Translations under genes and position numbers: made by a program
Notes under the pieces: model-generated
Told to the model about the DNA's origin: nothing
Database searches by the model: none
What the model saw: only the letters and a program-made list of their open reading frames with translations
Assembly: GCF_018139145.2 (NCBI RefSeq)
Contig: NC_059471.1
Span: 201,767,494-201,831,493, forward strand
Length of the DNA: 64,000 nucleotides
Direction of reading: 5' to 3'
Source: Gymnogyps californianus
Lineage: Eukaryota; Chordata; Aves; Accipitriformes; Cathartidae
Shown: positions 52,861 through 64,000 of the stretch, piece by piece
How positions within the stretch are numbered: position 1 is the stretch's first letter
Layout of the letters: every line of letters begins with the position of its first letter

Positions 52861-52889
52861 CATCCATCCATCCATCCATCCACCCATCC
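52861..52889 (+). repeat. (CATC)n microsatellite
   Basis: Five perfect CATC units are followed by interrupted CACCCATC units. Confidence 0.95.
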
Positions 52890-53837
52890 CTGCAGGATGT
52901 CTTTTGTTTTGCTTTGTTTTGTGACCAGGGAAAGGGACGAGGCGAGGAGAAGAGGAACATCTTTGCTCAGGCTGGTGCTGCGTGTAGGATCCTGGGCCTG
53001 ATTTTGGACTGGCAAGGAGCCAGGTACCATTTCAGTGGCTGCTCTGTGTGTGCAGTGCACCAGCGGGCACAGCCCAAAGCAGCTTGAGAGATGGAGACCT
53101 GAGCTTTCCCTGCTCTTGCTTTTGTAAAGTACAGTTTAGCTTGGTTGCTAGTGGGGAAGGATCAGGAGGTGGGATGGGGTCCTGGCCTCTCCCTTGCCTG
53201 TTTGGCCAGGGGAGTTTTTCGTTGTGGTCCTTCTCCTCCCAGGAGCTTGCAGGACCCTGGAGCAGCCAGGGTGCAGGTGCTGTCCCCAAGGACCCTGGTG
53301 GGAAGAAGAGCTTGGATGGGTCGAGTAGCATCTTCCTGTTGGGGTGGGAGTGAGAATGGGGGCTCCCTCAGAGCAGCCAGTTTCAGTCATGTGTTTTGGG
53401 CTGGAATTTGACCACCGAGAGCTCTCACGCCTTGGGGCCAGCAGATGCTATGCGCAGCGTCAGAGGCAAAGAAAAGAAAATAAAAAGCCTCCCAAGTTCT
53501 TTATTTTGGAGCATCTCATGATTAAAGATCTCATTATCTTTATTTAGCCCAGTCTCATGTTTTTTGGAAATCTGATTTGTGAGTGATCAGGAATGCCTGG
53601 GGGGAACTTTGTAGAAGAAGGCACAGGGACGGGAGAAGGGTAATGGTAAAGGAGAGGGATGATATATATAGCCAAGAGAGCAGCAGTAATTCTGCACCCT
53701 CTCTTCCCACTAGCTCAGAGCTTAGTGCTTATGCCCACAGAAAAATTAAACCAGATCCAGAGATAAACCAGTGATTTCCTGAGTATCTTATTATAGGATC
53801 ATTTTCTATCTATCACCTCAGAGAGCTACTTGGCAAG

Positions 53838-53874
53838 CTATATATATACAATTTTTTTTTTTATATATATATAG
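53838..53874 (+). repeat. (TA)n inverted repeat with an A/T loop
   Basis: CTATATATATA (53838-53848) and its perfect reverse complement TATATATATAG (53864-53874) flank a T-rich loop. The pattern is that of an AT microsatellite interrupted by poly-T and could extrude as a hairpin. Confidence 0.9.
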
Positions 53875-54032
53875 TGTCTGTGTGAGAGGAATGTTTTTGC
53901 TGTTATTTTGCTTAGTGTTTTAAATTCAGGTTACTCTCTTGCAATTACATCTTGTTAAATCTGGAACGGTTAGCAACTTAAATTATGAACAACAGCTGTC
54001 ATTACGAGTCAGAGGGATTTAGTCCTAAACAA

Positions 54033-54088
54033 TGTGAGTGTGTATGTGTGGTGTGTGCTTGTGTGTGTTTATGTATGTATTTATGTAT
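54033..54088 (+). repeat. Imperfect TG/TATG-rich tract
   Basis: Alternating purine-pyrimidine sequence (GTGAGTGTGTATGTGTGG and onward, ending in TATGTATGTATTTATGTAT). It is an imperfect compound microsatellite. Confidence 0.85.
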
Positions 54089-54650
54089 TATTTTGCTTTA
54101 GCCTGTTTCTCATAATATGCCTTTATAGTGCAGAAAGCAGCAAAGGGAGCAGAAAGCAAAGGGGAGGAGGGAGACCCCAAAGTGGACCTTAAGCTGGTGT
54201 TTCTCCCTGTAAGAGGGTTGGGGCTGATTTTAATTTTCCTAGATCAGTCCCAATTCTAAAAACATAAATGAATAGGTAAAAGGCAAGACCAAAGTATATT
54301 TTCAAATTTGAATGTTTAGTAGCAACGTAATGTAGAAACTTCACAAAGTGACAACCATCAGTGTCAGTATTGAGTCTAACGAGTGCATCTGCACAGCCTC
54401 TCTGAAGTGGCAGTAGGGGTTTGGCCATTGATTTCTAAGGGACCCCGATTTTACCTCTGCTCTTCAAATAGCACTTCTGAGTCATCTGCGTAAAATGGTA
54501 CATGAATATATTCGTCCCCTAATTGATCACGGTCACTAGCACACCAATGGCTTCTAACTTGTATTTGATCCAGCGTCTCCTTCATTCAGAATGACTTGGT
54601 TACTTTTTCTGGGTAACTGCTCTCTAACTTCTCTCATAAAACCAGTAGAT

Positions 54651-54676
54651 TTTTGTTTGTTTGTTTGTTTGTTTGT
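54651..54676 (+). repeat. (TTTG)n microsatellite
   Basis: Six consecutive TTTG units, then TG. Confidence 0.96.
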
Positions 54677-55559
54677 GTAATGTTTCATTGGTAAGTGGCA
54701 TTTGCTGGGAGGTAAGGCTGACTTCTCCCAATAGGTTCTGAGGGTAGGCTCATGCACCACAGAACCACTGAAGTAATGAATTTCCCTTTATGGGCAAAAT
54801 CCAATGTTCATTTTTATTTTTTGACTTGCGCCTACATTTTAGGCAAGTTTTCCTGCAGTTTATCCATGCACAGTCAGTGCAGAGAGGTGGGTATCTACTG
54901 AAGGTGTTGATCCTGTTCACCTAAGTCAGGCATGAGCCACTACACTCAGACTTGAGCCATCTAAAATGGCTTAAAGCTGTATTTCCATAACAGTTAAACC
55001 TTTCTAAGACCATTCCTTCATTCTTATTCCTGGGTACGTGGTCCTGCCTCCTTCCCTTGTGCCTGCTATGCTATTCATCCCATCAGTCCTAGGAGGGACC
55101 TAATCAGAAGATCACTAACCCTACAATAAAGAAATGAATAGTGTTTTGCCATCTGAGCTCCACAAATCAGTCAACTGCAGGATTACATGAATACGAACGC
55201 AAGCGAGGGGGAGGAAAGTGCAACGTGTTTGGGGAAAGGAGGGGACTATGGTAACTCCCACTCAGCCTAAACTATGGTGAAACCACCCCTGAAGTGGGTG
55301 CGTTGGATCCCATCCTCTTTATCTCTTGTCCCAATAGAGATTTCCAGGCTGATTCTGCAGCTAATTTGTTTTTAACAACCTTCTTAGTGCACTGATTGGT
55401 TTAGTGCTGATTGTCATTTAAGGTTAGTAGTGGTTTAGTTACTAGAGGAAAAAGAGGATTGATTTTCCCATAATGTGCAAGATAGCAAATACATTTTTAA
55501 TGATAGTTGGTTCTTTATTAGGGCAATGGGTCAATGGGAATTCTTTGAAGAATTTAGTT

Positions 55560-55612
55560 GCCCTATTTCTTCTTGTTTCTCCTTTTGCCCTATTTCCTCT
55601 TGTTTCTCCTTT
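55560..55612 (+). repeat. Two-copy 27-bp pyrimidine-rich tandem repeat
   Basis: GCCCTATTTCTTCTTGTTTC then TCCTTTT (55560-55586) is followed directly by GCCCTATTTCCTCTTGTTTC then TCCTTT (55587-55612). One substitution separates the copies over the shared length. Confidence 0.95.
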
Positions 55613-58600
55613 CCACTTTAAAGTACATCATTTTAGTCTGGCTGCTTAAATCAGCTTCTCAAAATGCTTTCCATTCTGGTGAAGCAAATACAAACATGGA
55701 GAAGATGATTAATATGTATCTAGAGCAAATGACAGGATGGAGGAAAGGAGAGAAGAATCAGTTCAAGTCAAACCATTACAGATACTGAGTGAAAAATTAT
55801 CATGTGTCTAGGGAAACTGGAAAAAAGGAAACAAGAACATCAGTGCAGGTCTGCTGCTTCATGTAAATATATATTTAATGTAGTATTTCAGTTGAAAACA
55901 ATCAGAGGATAGTACAAATTTTTGAGGACTAGACCCTAAACGGGGATATTGTGGAAACACATTGCAGTAACCTGAAGTGTAGAGTAATTCTGTATTTATT
56001 CCAGTGCCATCATGTTGTTTCCAGCAAGCTTTCCAACATTATACGTTGTATGTCGTAAGGTCAAGCAACTCACCAGCAAAACCACAGGCAGATTTCTGCA
56101 AAGACTGGCTCACTGATGCACACCAGTGTGCTGTTTGAAACCCATAATGTTCAGCTCACAAGGTATTTGCAATTGTGAGATTATTTTTTCATTTTTCAGA
56201 TAGCTTATTTTTGTTTCTTTTCACTTTTTTGTCATCATTTATTGTTTATTCATTAAACGCTTCCATTACTTTACTTGGAATCGGTCAGAGGAAGACCAAA
56301 TCTTCTAGCCAGTCTCTTGCTTTGCCTGTTCTTCTTAAGTTACACCTGATACTGTGGTGTCCTCACTTACATAAAGTTAATAAGAGAAATTTTATGATTA
56401 ACATCTTTGTAAAGTTAGTCCTAAAACTGAAGAAGAGATCTATTAAAGACAGGATGGCTGCGAGTAGGAAGCAGTGTCGAAAGCAACTATCATGTTGTGA
56501 TCTCAAGGGCTTTAAAACCGGGAAGCACTACATAGAGGGCTATGTAAAAGCCACAGGACTCGTAGCTTTAAGAGTCATCAATATTAATTGAGAGCCTATA
56601 AGATCAGCTACTGTCCTGTAACAGGAAACCGTTTGCTGGCTAGGGCCAGGATTTTTTCAAAGCCCAGGAATCTGCCGACAGATAACAGGCAGCCGCGGTC
56701 TGTGTTATCTGACAGTGCATGCTTTAGATTTAGCAGCTGGAGGGACTAAGGTTCATGTCTCCTGCTTGGATTTCGCAGAGTTGTGATATGTAACTAGTTT
56801 TTTAAGTGATTCCTAAAATGCTAGCCAGTGTGAAAAATGAAATTATATTAGCCAAGGAAATGCCGTGAGGAGCGAAGGGGAGTTTCACGGGCTGGGTGAG
56901 GGGGTGAGTCATGCCAGCATTGCCAGCGTCGCAGACCGACCCCAGGCTGTGTGCGGTGGCTATCTGGGCTGTGCTCTTATCACCCGAGCCCCTCCAGACC
57001 CTCGCTGCACAGCAGCTCTCCCTCCTTCTGTACTGTTTTTTTCCACCGGACTGCAAGACATCCCCTCCAACAGCGTGTCCCAGCCCTCCGACCTTCAGCT
57101 GCGAGCAGGCACACAGGCGCTTTTCATCCTGAAGGCCGGTGGATGCAGATCCCTTCCTTTTCAGCTCCTCAAGTAGCTCTTCCCTTAGGGCCTTCCGACT
57201 CTGGCTCCAGCCAGCAGCCAGCTCGTCCTTCAAGTCCATGCAGGCTTCGGTTCAAATTTTGAGGATGCTTTTCAGGCCATGCCTCAAAGCTCCCACAGGA
57301 CAGTGCTGTGGGACGGCAATGTGTCCAGGATAAGGTGGCCGCCCTTGGAAGTGACAAACCCAAGAGCGACGCAAAGGTGTGTTCTGTTGCCAATCCTGAT
57401 CAAAACCCTGCTTCGGATACTTGCTCAGATGGCTGCTCCATAAAGCCAAAAATGCCCTGTTTGTAAATAATTCCAGGCACTTTTGGAAAAAAGGGTAGTT
57501 AAGGATTTATCGAGTTTCTTGGTAGGCTTTTGAGTCTTGAAGCACAGTGATGTCTTGGAGTTACTGTAGAGATTTCAAACCACTATTTTAATATATTTTG
57601 GTAAATATACATAAGATATGAAAATTCAAGATCAAAGAATATGCATCAAATGCAGTTCTCATTTACGTTACAGACTAAAGAGAATTCAGAATAATTTTAG
57701 TAACTGGGACGTCAGTGATGCTACAGCTGAATGAATATAGGACAAAGGATCTTATTTAAAGTTGAACGACATCCTTTTAAATTACTTCTTTAAGCATTAT
57801 AATGAAAAGCAGTAATAAACATAATTCAATAGAACTTTTCTGTAAGCTTTTTTTCTCTTAAATAGTTTTATGCCTCTATAGGTGTCTAAACAAATGGTCT
57901 GTACATTCTTGTTATATCACAGAATTAATACAGAACCATCAATGACTTCCAGCTTAGGCTTTTATATTTCGCCTCCGTATTGCCATGGCATTTCCACAGC
58001 ATGCGACAGTGCCAGGAATCTCTCCTTTTAGCTCGCTCCTTTTTCTCCCTGTGTATTCAAGCCTGCACGTTGTTTGCTTTTGCCAAATATATCATTCTGT
58101 TTTCAGAAAGCCTTGAAGATTACATTCCTCTCTCAGTTGGAGAGTTATTTCACAAAATATCCTACTACTTTTTTAAAGCGACAAACCTATGTTTAGTCTT
58201 TCTACAGGAATTGTGTTTTTCCATTTTTTTTAGAGTTTTGGTACACAAGATGTGCGTTAAGGGGGGTTGGCTGTGCTTATGCAGTGGATCATCAAGAAGT
58301 GCTTTCTGTAGTGTCCTCTTAGAGCATCTAATATGTGTGTGCACTGTGTTTGGCATATCCAATACACTGAGGGAATTTTCTGTCTTGGATGATATATACA
58401 ATTTCTCCCAAAAGAAACACATTGTAGAGCATTTTAAAGTATTAAGGAAGGTGTATTCAAATAATCTTGCCTGATACTCACAGTTGATAAATGGAAACAG
58501 GAAGATACTTATCAAGTGGTTTTCACAGCATTTCATCTTAATATGTTAAAGTGAGAATATAGGAACATCAGTGCTGAATCAGAAAAGCTCTAAGCACAGG

Positions 58601-59345
58601 CTTCAAGTTGAACTCTCGGCTATGTGGTTTATTACTTCAGAGGTTTTGGATTGCACTCCCTCTAGGATGACGGGAAAGACATATTTCATAATTTGTTAAC
58701 TGTGAGAATTATTATTAGAGAGAGATATGTCAGCTCCCTTGTGCTTTGTGTTACATCCTTTTTAAATATACTGAAACACCCCACTATATTGTTTGCCAGG
58801 AGATACCCACAAATGCGTTCGTCGGGAGGCAGTTATACGATGGCTCTGCTCGTCACGGGGAGCACAGAGCAGGACCGGAGGTCCGTCCTCCGGAGCTGAG
58901 CCTACCTGAATGGGGCATGCATTTGGCTGACTGCATGATCATGGCACTCTTGTATTTGCTCCTGCCTTTTGCTGGCATACATCATACCTGCCTGAAAGGC
59001 ATGTGATGTAGACGCGAGAGGAGAAAGGCAGCAAAGCTGGAGAGCCGAAACGGCCAGGCTGTCCACCTCACCTTGTCTCAGAGATCACTGCCCCTGGGGC
59101 AGTGGCGAAACCGGCTGCAAACCGTTGCAGTTTACAGCCTGGCGTAGAAAAGAGGTGCAGATCCAGGTCTGGATGCGGCAACACTGCTGGCTGCAGCCTG
59201 CTGCCCAACATGGGCAGCTTTGGCGTGGGAACCTGTGGGCGCAGGGCTGCAGGGGCAGCGACTGGAGCAAAACTTTCCGTTTTAATTTGCCTTTGTTTGT
59301 GAGTCACTGCCCACAGCTCCTGATGCTTTTACTTTCCTCCAGGAA

Positions 59346-59398
59346 TGCATACTAGATGATCTTTAAGGTCCCTTCCAACCCAAACCATTCTATGATTT
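59346..59398 (+). repeat. CR1 LINE 3' tail (truncated)
   Basis: The sequence reads ACTAGATGATCTTTAAGG, then TCCCTTCCAACCCAAACC and ATTCTATGATTT: the sense-orientation 3' terminus of a CR1 element ending in its ATTCTATGAT-type tail. Only about 50 bp remain before unrelated sequence begins. It lies opposite in orientation to the copy near 47.2 kb. Confidence 0.93.
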
Positions 59399-60589
59399 GC
59401 ACGGTTTTAACTGTGCTTGAATTAATGTAATTGTATAATCTGGTAGCAAATCATGCAAATATCAAACTGTTGGAAATGTATTCCTTCAGCTGGCTGTGTT
59501 GAGTAGTTTTGCTCTACGTTTATTTGTCAGACATTGTTACTGGGTAAAATTCAACTATACATGCCATCTTCAGTTTCTCTGAACAGTTTTATGTGCGGGA
59601 TCTGAACACGCTTTATACCTTAGGAAGAAACATGCCAAAACATAAATGTTAACTAATTAACTCACATAGCGGGTTTAGCTCTCTGTACAATGATTAATTC
59701 AGCAGCTGCTTTTGTCCCAACCGCAGCAGATTTTTTAAAGTGAATATCCTCTGTACCTTATTTTTTTTAAATTGTGATTCACTCTCAGATTTTGGGCAAA
59801 CACAGGAAAAATTACGGCGTACATACAAAGCAAGACACCTCATTCTTTATTATTGTGTTTAACACATCTTAATACAGACTTTGGAGTTGAATAAAGATGA
59901 AGCATTTGGGGGGGAAAACAGCTTTAGCAAGTGGCACGCAGAATCTGTAACTTCTGTGGAGAGTTACTGCGCCCATCTATGAAGGGTTCAGAAAATGGCT
60001 GTCACCTGCAGGATGAATGCATGGGAAAAGGTGGAAGCAATACATATGTCATCAGCACCCTGCTTATTCTTCCTATAAACGTTTCACGAGGGTTGTCGCG
60101 AGCTCAGCCATGCCCTGCCACCGCCATGGGCAGCAAAGCCAAATTCCACTCAAGGCGAAGTGCAAACACTTATCTGTTTATCTGTTTACACAATTTCCAA
60201 CCCACAGTGAAACACTGGAACAATTTACACATATTTTGGTTGACAGGCAGCGTGCAAGTTTTTAACTGGTGGTGTTACCTCCTGTCATATAGCTCTGTCT
60301 GTGACCAGCTTTATATTTATCACCGGGTCTGGAAGCGGCCAAGGAATCTGAAAACCGAGGCCAACATTGTTGGATATTTGCAAGAGGGTTGCTCAGCAAA
60401 TCATATCCTGCACCCCCCTGCAAATTCAGACTTGAAAGATGATGCAGCATCCTTACCCCCCTGCCATTACAGGCTCATACCTCGATTGCAGAGGGGGTCG
60501 GGTGCAGAAGTTTGGAAGCAGCTTAACCTTTAGCAGAAACACTTGGTAGCTGAGTGTCACAGCTTGCTGCTGGGGTGAGGTGTCACCTT

Positions 60590-60616
60590 CCCTGACGTCT
60601 GCTTCTCCCCTTGCAG
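60590..60616 (+). other. CELSR1: Splice acceptor of CELSR1 exon 3
   Basis: A strong candidate branch point, CCTGAC with its A at 60595, lies 22 nt upstream of the exon. It is followed by the pyrimidine-rich stretch GTCTGCTTCTCCCCTTGCAG. Phase 1 matches the exon 2 donor exactly. Confidence 0.94.
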
Positions 60617-60839
60617 GAGAGTACTGCGAGGTGAACGCGCGCTCTGGCCGCTGTGCTCCGGGGGTGTGTAAGAACGGAGGAACCTGCGTGAACCTGCTGA
60701 TTGGGGGCTTCAAGTGCGAGTGCCCCCCGGGCGAATATGAGCGGCCATACTGCGAGATGACGACCAGGAGCTTCCCACCACAGTCCTTCATCACCTTCAA
60801 AGGGCTGCGGCAGCGCTTCCACTTCACCGTCTCCCTCAT
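60617..60839 (+). CDS. CELSR1: CELSR1 exon 3: end of EGF-like 2, EGF-like 3, start of LamG 1
   Basis: This second recognised exon of CELSR1 has 73 full codons from GAG at 60619. The first two bases, GA, complete the Gly codon begun in exon 2, giving the T-G-E-Y-C motif, and C3 is the sixth cysteine of EGF-like 2. EGF-like 3 is complete with cysteines at 12, 17, 23, 33, 35 and 45. It contains the C-x4-T-C consensus (CKNGGTC, Thr22), which fits O-fucosylation by POFUT1. Residues from about 51 on (SFPPQSFITFKGLRQRFHF) are the first strands of laminin-G domain 1. The region is extracellular and lies between the cadherin array and the GAIN and seven-pass parts encoded downstream. The exon exits in phase 2; the split codon begins AT, so it encodes Ile or Met depending on exon 4. 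An in-frame TAA follows at once if the intron is retained. Confidence 0.96.
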
Positions 60840-60845
60840 GTAAGT
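60838..60845 (+). other. CELSR1: Splice donor of CELSR1 exon 3
   Basis: The sequence CAT|GTAAGT contains a full consensus GTAAGT at 60840-60845, so the exon ends at 60839 in phase 2. No other GT close by keeps the LamG reading as well. Confidence 0.92.
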
Positions 60846-63800
60846 CCCGGTGGGGAAGGGCCCTGTGTCTGGTGGCTTCTCTGCTTGAGCTTGGGGAGTG
60901 TTTGTTAAATATTGTCACCAACCGAATTACCTACGTGTAGAGGTCACTTGGGGGATTTCTGACAGTGACTCCTGCAAGTGGGGTGCAGTTGTGTTATTTG
61001 AAAGCATTTGATTTTCTGCCCTGCTGAGGGTGCCGCTGAGGTGCTAACTCCCGACCTTCCTCTGCTGCAATGTGGGGCGATGGTGCAGGGAGAGGGGACA
61101 GTGGGGCCTCTCTGGCCGCCTCTCATCAGTCCTCGGCCAGAGAGGCGCAAGGGTGAGTGGTGGGTTTGCCACTTTTTCTAGTTGGGCCTCTGGCCTCCTG
61201 ACTTCCAGGCCAGCTGCAGAGCCGACCCGTTCATGCTGCTTGTTTGGGAGCGCTCTCCCCCTCTCCTGTTTCCCAGCCTGTGAGAGGACCCCGTCTCGTC
61301 AGGCCATGGCTGAGCACAGGCCCTCCTCAGGTCCTCACTCTCTGTTAGTTCCCAGCCTTGGGCTTGGGACAACCCCAACTGTCCCGGCTCCTCGCCTTGC
61401 TCCTCTTGGCCTTCACACCCGGCTCCTGCTTCTGGTCCCATCCCAGCTGCCAGGCACCACCAGCCTCATCCCCATCCCATCTGCCCTGACATCCGCACGT
61501 TGGACAGTCTTCTCCTGGGCTGGCGGTCACTTTTCCCTTGGGGGCACTCAGGGAGGCGAGGGGAGCAATGGTGGCAGCCATACTGCATGGACCAGGGCTC
61601 TCCTCCCTTGGCTCACACATCCCAGGGGAAAAAACCCTCTTCTGAAGAAGACTTCTTGGGTCAGGCATAGGACTTGCCTGCCATGGAGCTAGAGCTCCAG
61701 GTGCGCACCCAGGCCTTCTCTCTGGAGAGGGAATGGGTTTGCAGCTTTCCCGTGGTTTATCCGGTCAGGATCGACCTTTGGTTCTCCCTCACAGTTGACT
61801 GTGAGTAAATAGCACAAAATGTGTTAGCCCCGACCCCAGAGGGCAAGGCTGGGGATTTGTTGATAGGTATAACAACAGCAACAAGGACAGACATGTTTGT
61901 GTGTCTGTCCAGAGAAAGTGCTCAGGGAGGACACCACCAGGCACACGTCCTATCCAGCACCCAGCAGTTACCTGGTGTTTTAAATCTGTCAGGAGCCAGG
62001 CAGCTTCTTTCCATTTTATCCTTCATCTGCCTTAATCCCAAGGTTTGAAATTTTATGGAATCTTGACATTTTGGTTAAATCAGAAAGTGCAGGCACGATT
62101 TGCACGTGAGCTGAGGCAGGCAAGAGATGTGCCTGTGAAGATTGTTTTAGAGCATCAGATCTAAGTACATGGAAAAGCTGAGGAGCAAAAGGCTCTGTTG
62201 GACTTGTCAGACCTACAGTGAGTGCAAACAAAGGAGCGGTCTGGGCTGGCTGCCAGCATAAATGACCTGCACTACCCTTGGCTTGTCCCCTCAGCCATGT
62301 GGTGTCATTTTTCAGGCTTTCAGGAAGAGATCTTTGACGTGTAGGGTGCTTCAAGTTAAAGTGACTCAGATGCTCTGTGTAGGGGTTATTGAGCAACAGC
62401 AAACTACTGTAGCAAGGTGGTGCTTACACCAGGGTTTCTTCACCATCTTTAAAACCAAGATGGCTTATTTAGTCATGAGCTAAACAGTGCTCAGTCCATT
62501 CAGTGTGATTATAAAAAGTCTAAACCATCATGGGGTTCATCCCACACTGTCTGGGATAACGACACATTTAGCTTTTCATGCCTGAAGTTCACTTTTATTT
62601 ACCCTTGTTATTTCTTTGGCTTTTGTTATCCTTCAGTGCAGGGGGAAAATATTATGTGAGGATAAGCAAGAATTAGCAGTTTGACTAGACAATGTTTTGC
62701 CAATACGTATTTTGTGATTTGGGAGCATTTGTAAAATCCCAGGGTGTCTAGCTTCCCTCAGCCTCAAGTGACTCATGACCCGCTCCTGGCAAAGAACAGG
62801 ATATTTGCATTGTCCAGTCTCATAACTAAAATGTGATTTTTTAAAAAAAGTGTTTAGGTTACTGACCTGGCATCTCTTTCTGCTCCCAACATTATATGTC
62901 TTCCTTGCTTCCTTCCAACACTTGCTACTCCTTCACTCTAAGAGACACTGTTAGTAGAGAGGTTTTCTCACTATTTATTCAAAATTCTCTAAGAAAGTGT
63001 CTTTTATTTCCTATGTCCTGAGATTAAAAATATCCCTTTTATTAAAAAACAGTATTTTTTTTCCCAGCTGGTGATAACCAGACAAGTTCAAAAGCAGTAG
63101 TGCTTTAACTATTAGTATGATACAAAAGATGCTTTTGACTAGTGGCAAAGAATGGAACTGAGACACACAGAGTAAAGAAATATAAAAAATAGCTTAATAA
63201 TTTAAAATTTTAATAAATAATAGTTCAATAATTAAAATTGTGGTAGAGAATTGTAACCATATCAGAAAAATATATTCAAACAGAACTAAGGTTCCTGTCG
63301 TTCCTAATCGAACTAAGTCTTTCTGCCCACTAAAGAAGCATCACTAATATTATTCTCATTTTTTTTGCTCGTATGTATTCTGGATAGATCTGATCAAAAT
63401 GTTTTGATGAAGCAGTTGTCCACGGAAGAATACAGTCTTGGGAAATGTTTTACAGCAACTGTATTCCTTTGGATGAAATGTTTGATGGTGAAAAGTGAAA
63501 ACTATCAGTGTTTTGATAATATTGAAACATTTCAACGGTATTGTGTTAATTCATTTAGTTTGTCTTTTACTGCTATAATATTGCTTTATATTATGGTAAA
63601 TAAATTTAGAAATAAAGATATATTTCAAAACTGATTAAAAGGAATCAAAACAGTAATATAATCTTTTGGTGGACTATAATGGATATTCTTTGGAGTTTGT
63701 ATTTTATTGGAAATGTCAAAATTTTGACTTCTGTTTTTTGAACCAGAACAATTCATTCTCCTTCAAAAATATTAAAATATGTATGGAAAAAAAATTCTGA

Positions 63801-64000
63801 TTTCCCTGTAGCTCGAATTCAGGCTCCTGGTTCTGAAAGGTCTCTACTCGGTGTGATCCACAACATGCATATGTCTGACAAACAACTTTTGTTAAAAAAT
63901 ATTCTTTGGTTTTGAAATTTTGTATTTCAAATACCAGACCTTGATGTTCTAAAATACTGCTTCTTTCACATTCTCTGAATGCAGATTTTGTTGCATCGCA
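60840..64000 (+). other. CELSR1: CELSR1 intron 3 (5' part; 3' end outside window)
   Basis: The sequence after the exon 3 donor shows no recognisable continuation of laminin-G domain 1, so exon 4 lies beyond the window. The first kilobase is GC-rich and holds a 206-codon ORF (61072-61692) with no recognisable domain and a Ser/Pro/Leu-rich, low-information composition. From about 62.5 kb the sequence becomes strongly AT-rich with no clear features. Confidence 0.93.

Larger units (their letters stand above)
39087..60616 (+). other. CELSR1: CELSR1 intron 2
   Basis: This 21,530-nt phase-1 intron separates the two recognised exons. It begins GTATGT and ends CCCCTTGCAG. I saw no coding exon inside it. 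It contains a MIR-type SINE remnant, two CR1 3' tails, several microsatellites, a 27-bp tandem duplication and an inverted pair of GATA motifs. The longest ORFs within it (for example 39277-39807 plus, 50332-50889 minus and 59931-60533 plus) have no recognisable domain. Confidence 0.95.

Noticed and set aside
59931..60533. 200-codon plus-strand ORF before exon 3
   Set aside because: It ends before the exon 3 acceptor, has no domain and cannot be joined in frame by any obvious splice site.
60453..60921. Minus-strand ORFs of 112 and 128 codons over exon 3
   Set aside because: These are antisense shadows of CELSR1 exon 3, with no recognisable homology.
61072..61692. 206-codon plus-strand ORF after exon 3
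   Set aside because: It lies in GC-rich intron 3 and is rich in Ser, Pro, Leu and Thr without any domain. It does not resemble the expected laminin-G continuation of CELSR1.
1..64000. Endogenous retrovirus, LTR pair, tRNA gene, CRISPR array or bacterial system
   Set aside because: I looked for paired terminal repeats, gag/pol-like open frames, tRNA-like cloverleaf with A and B boxes, and regular spaced repeats. None was recognised by eye, and the sequence behaves as ordinary bird intron.

Overview
The window is nuclear DNA from a vertebrate, almost certainly a bird. Two 3' tails of CR1 LINEs in the avian style are present, with the short A-T-T-C-T-A-T-G-A-T type terminus, along with amniote MIR-type SINE remnants. 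The only protein-coding sequence consists of two spliced exons of a long gene. Nothing prokaryotic, viral or plasmid-like was seen, and I found no tRNA, rRNA or CRISPR.

The gene is CELSR1 (Flamingo-family cadherin, EGF LAG seven-pass G-type receptor 1), on the + strand. Positions 1-38447 are the 3' part of a very large first intron. Exon 2 is 38448-39086 (639 nt, phase 1 in and phase 1 out). It encodes the segment after the last cadherin repeat, a complete first EGF-like domain, and five of the six cysteines of the second EGF-like domain. Intron 2 is 39087-60616 (21,530 nt). Exon 3 is 60617-60839 (223 nt, phase 1 in and phase 2 out). It completes the second EGF domain, encodes the whole third EGF domain and begins the first laminin-G domain. 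Intron 3 starts at 60840 and runs off the window. The first exon (signal peptide and cadherin repeats) and everything after the first LamG start lie outside.

The two exons join in frame: the split codon G|GA gives the T-G-E-Y-C motif. The paralogue was assigned from remembered vertebrate CELSR1, CELSR2 and CELSR3 sequences; the SQERFLSPLL, QNDTDVSSNILN and NGGTCVNLLIGGF stretches fit CELSR1 best. The protein is a core planar-cell-polarity receptor that forms homophilic contacts between neighbouring epithelial cells.

The rest, about 63 kb, is intron. It holds degraded ancient interspersed repeats (MIR-type and older amniote elements), two short CR1 tails, simple repeats, three local tandem duplications, a few inverted repeats and some CpG clusters. 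Several AT-rich segments look like candidate conserved non-coding elements, but this cannot be tested from one sequence. No undescribed biological system was recognised. The many ORFs of 60-206 codons in the introns have no recognisable homology or domain and look like chance ORFs or antisense shadows of the exons.
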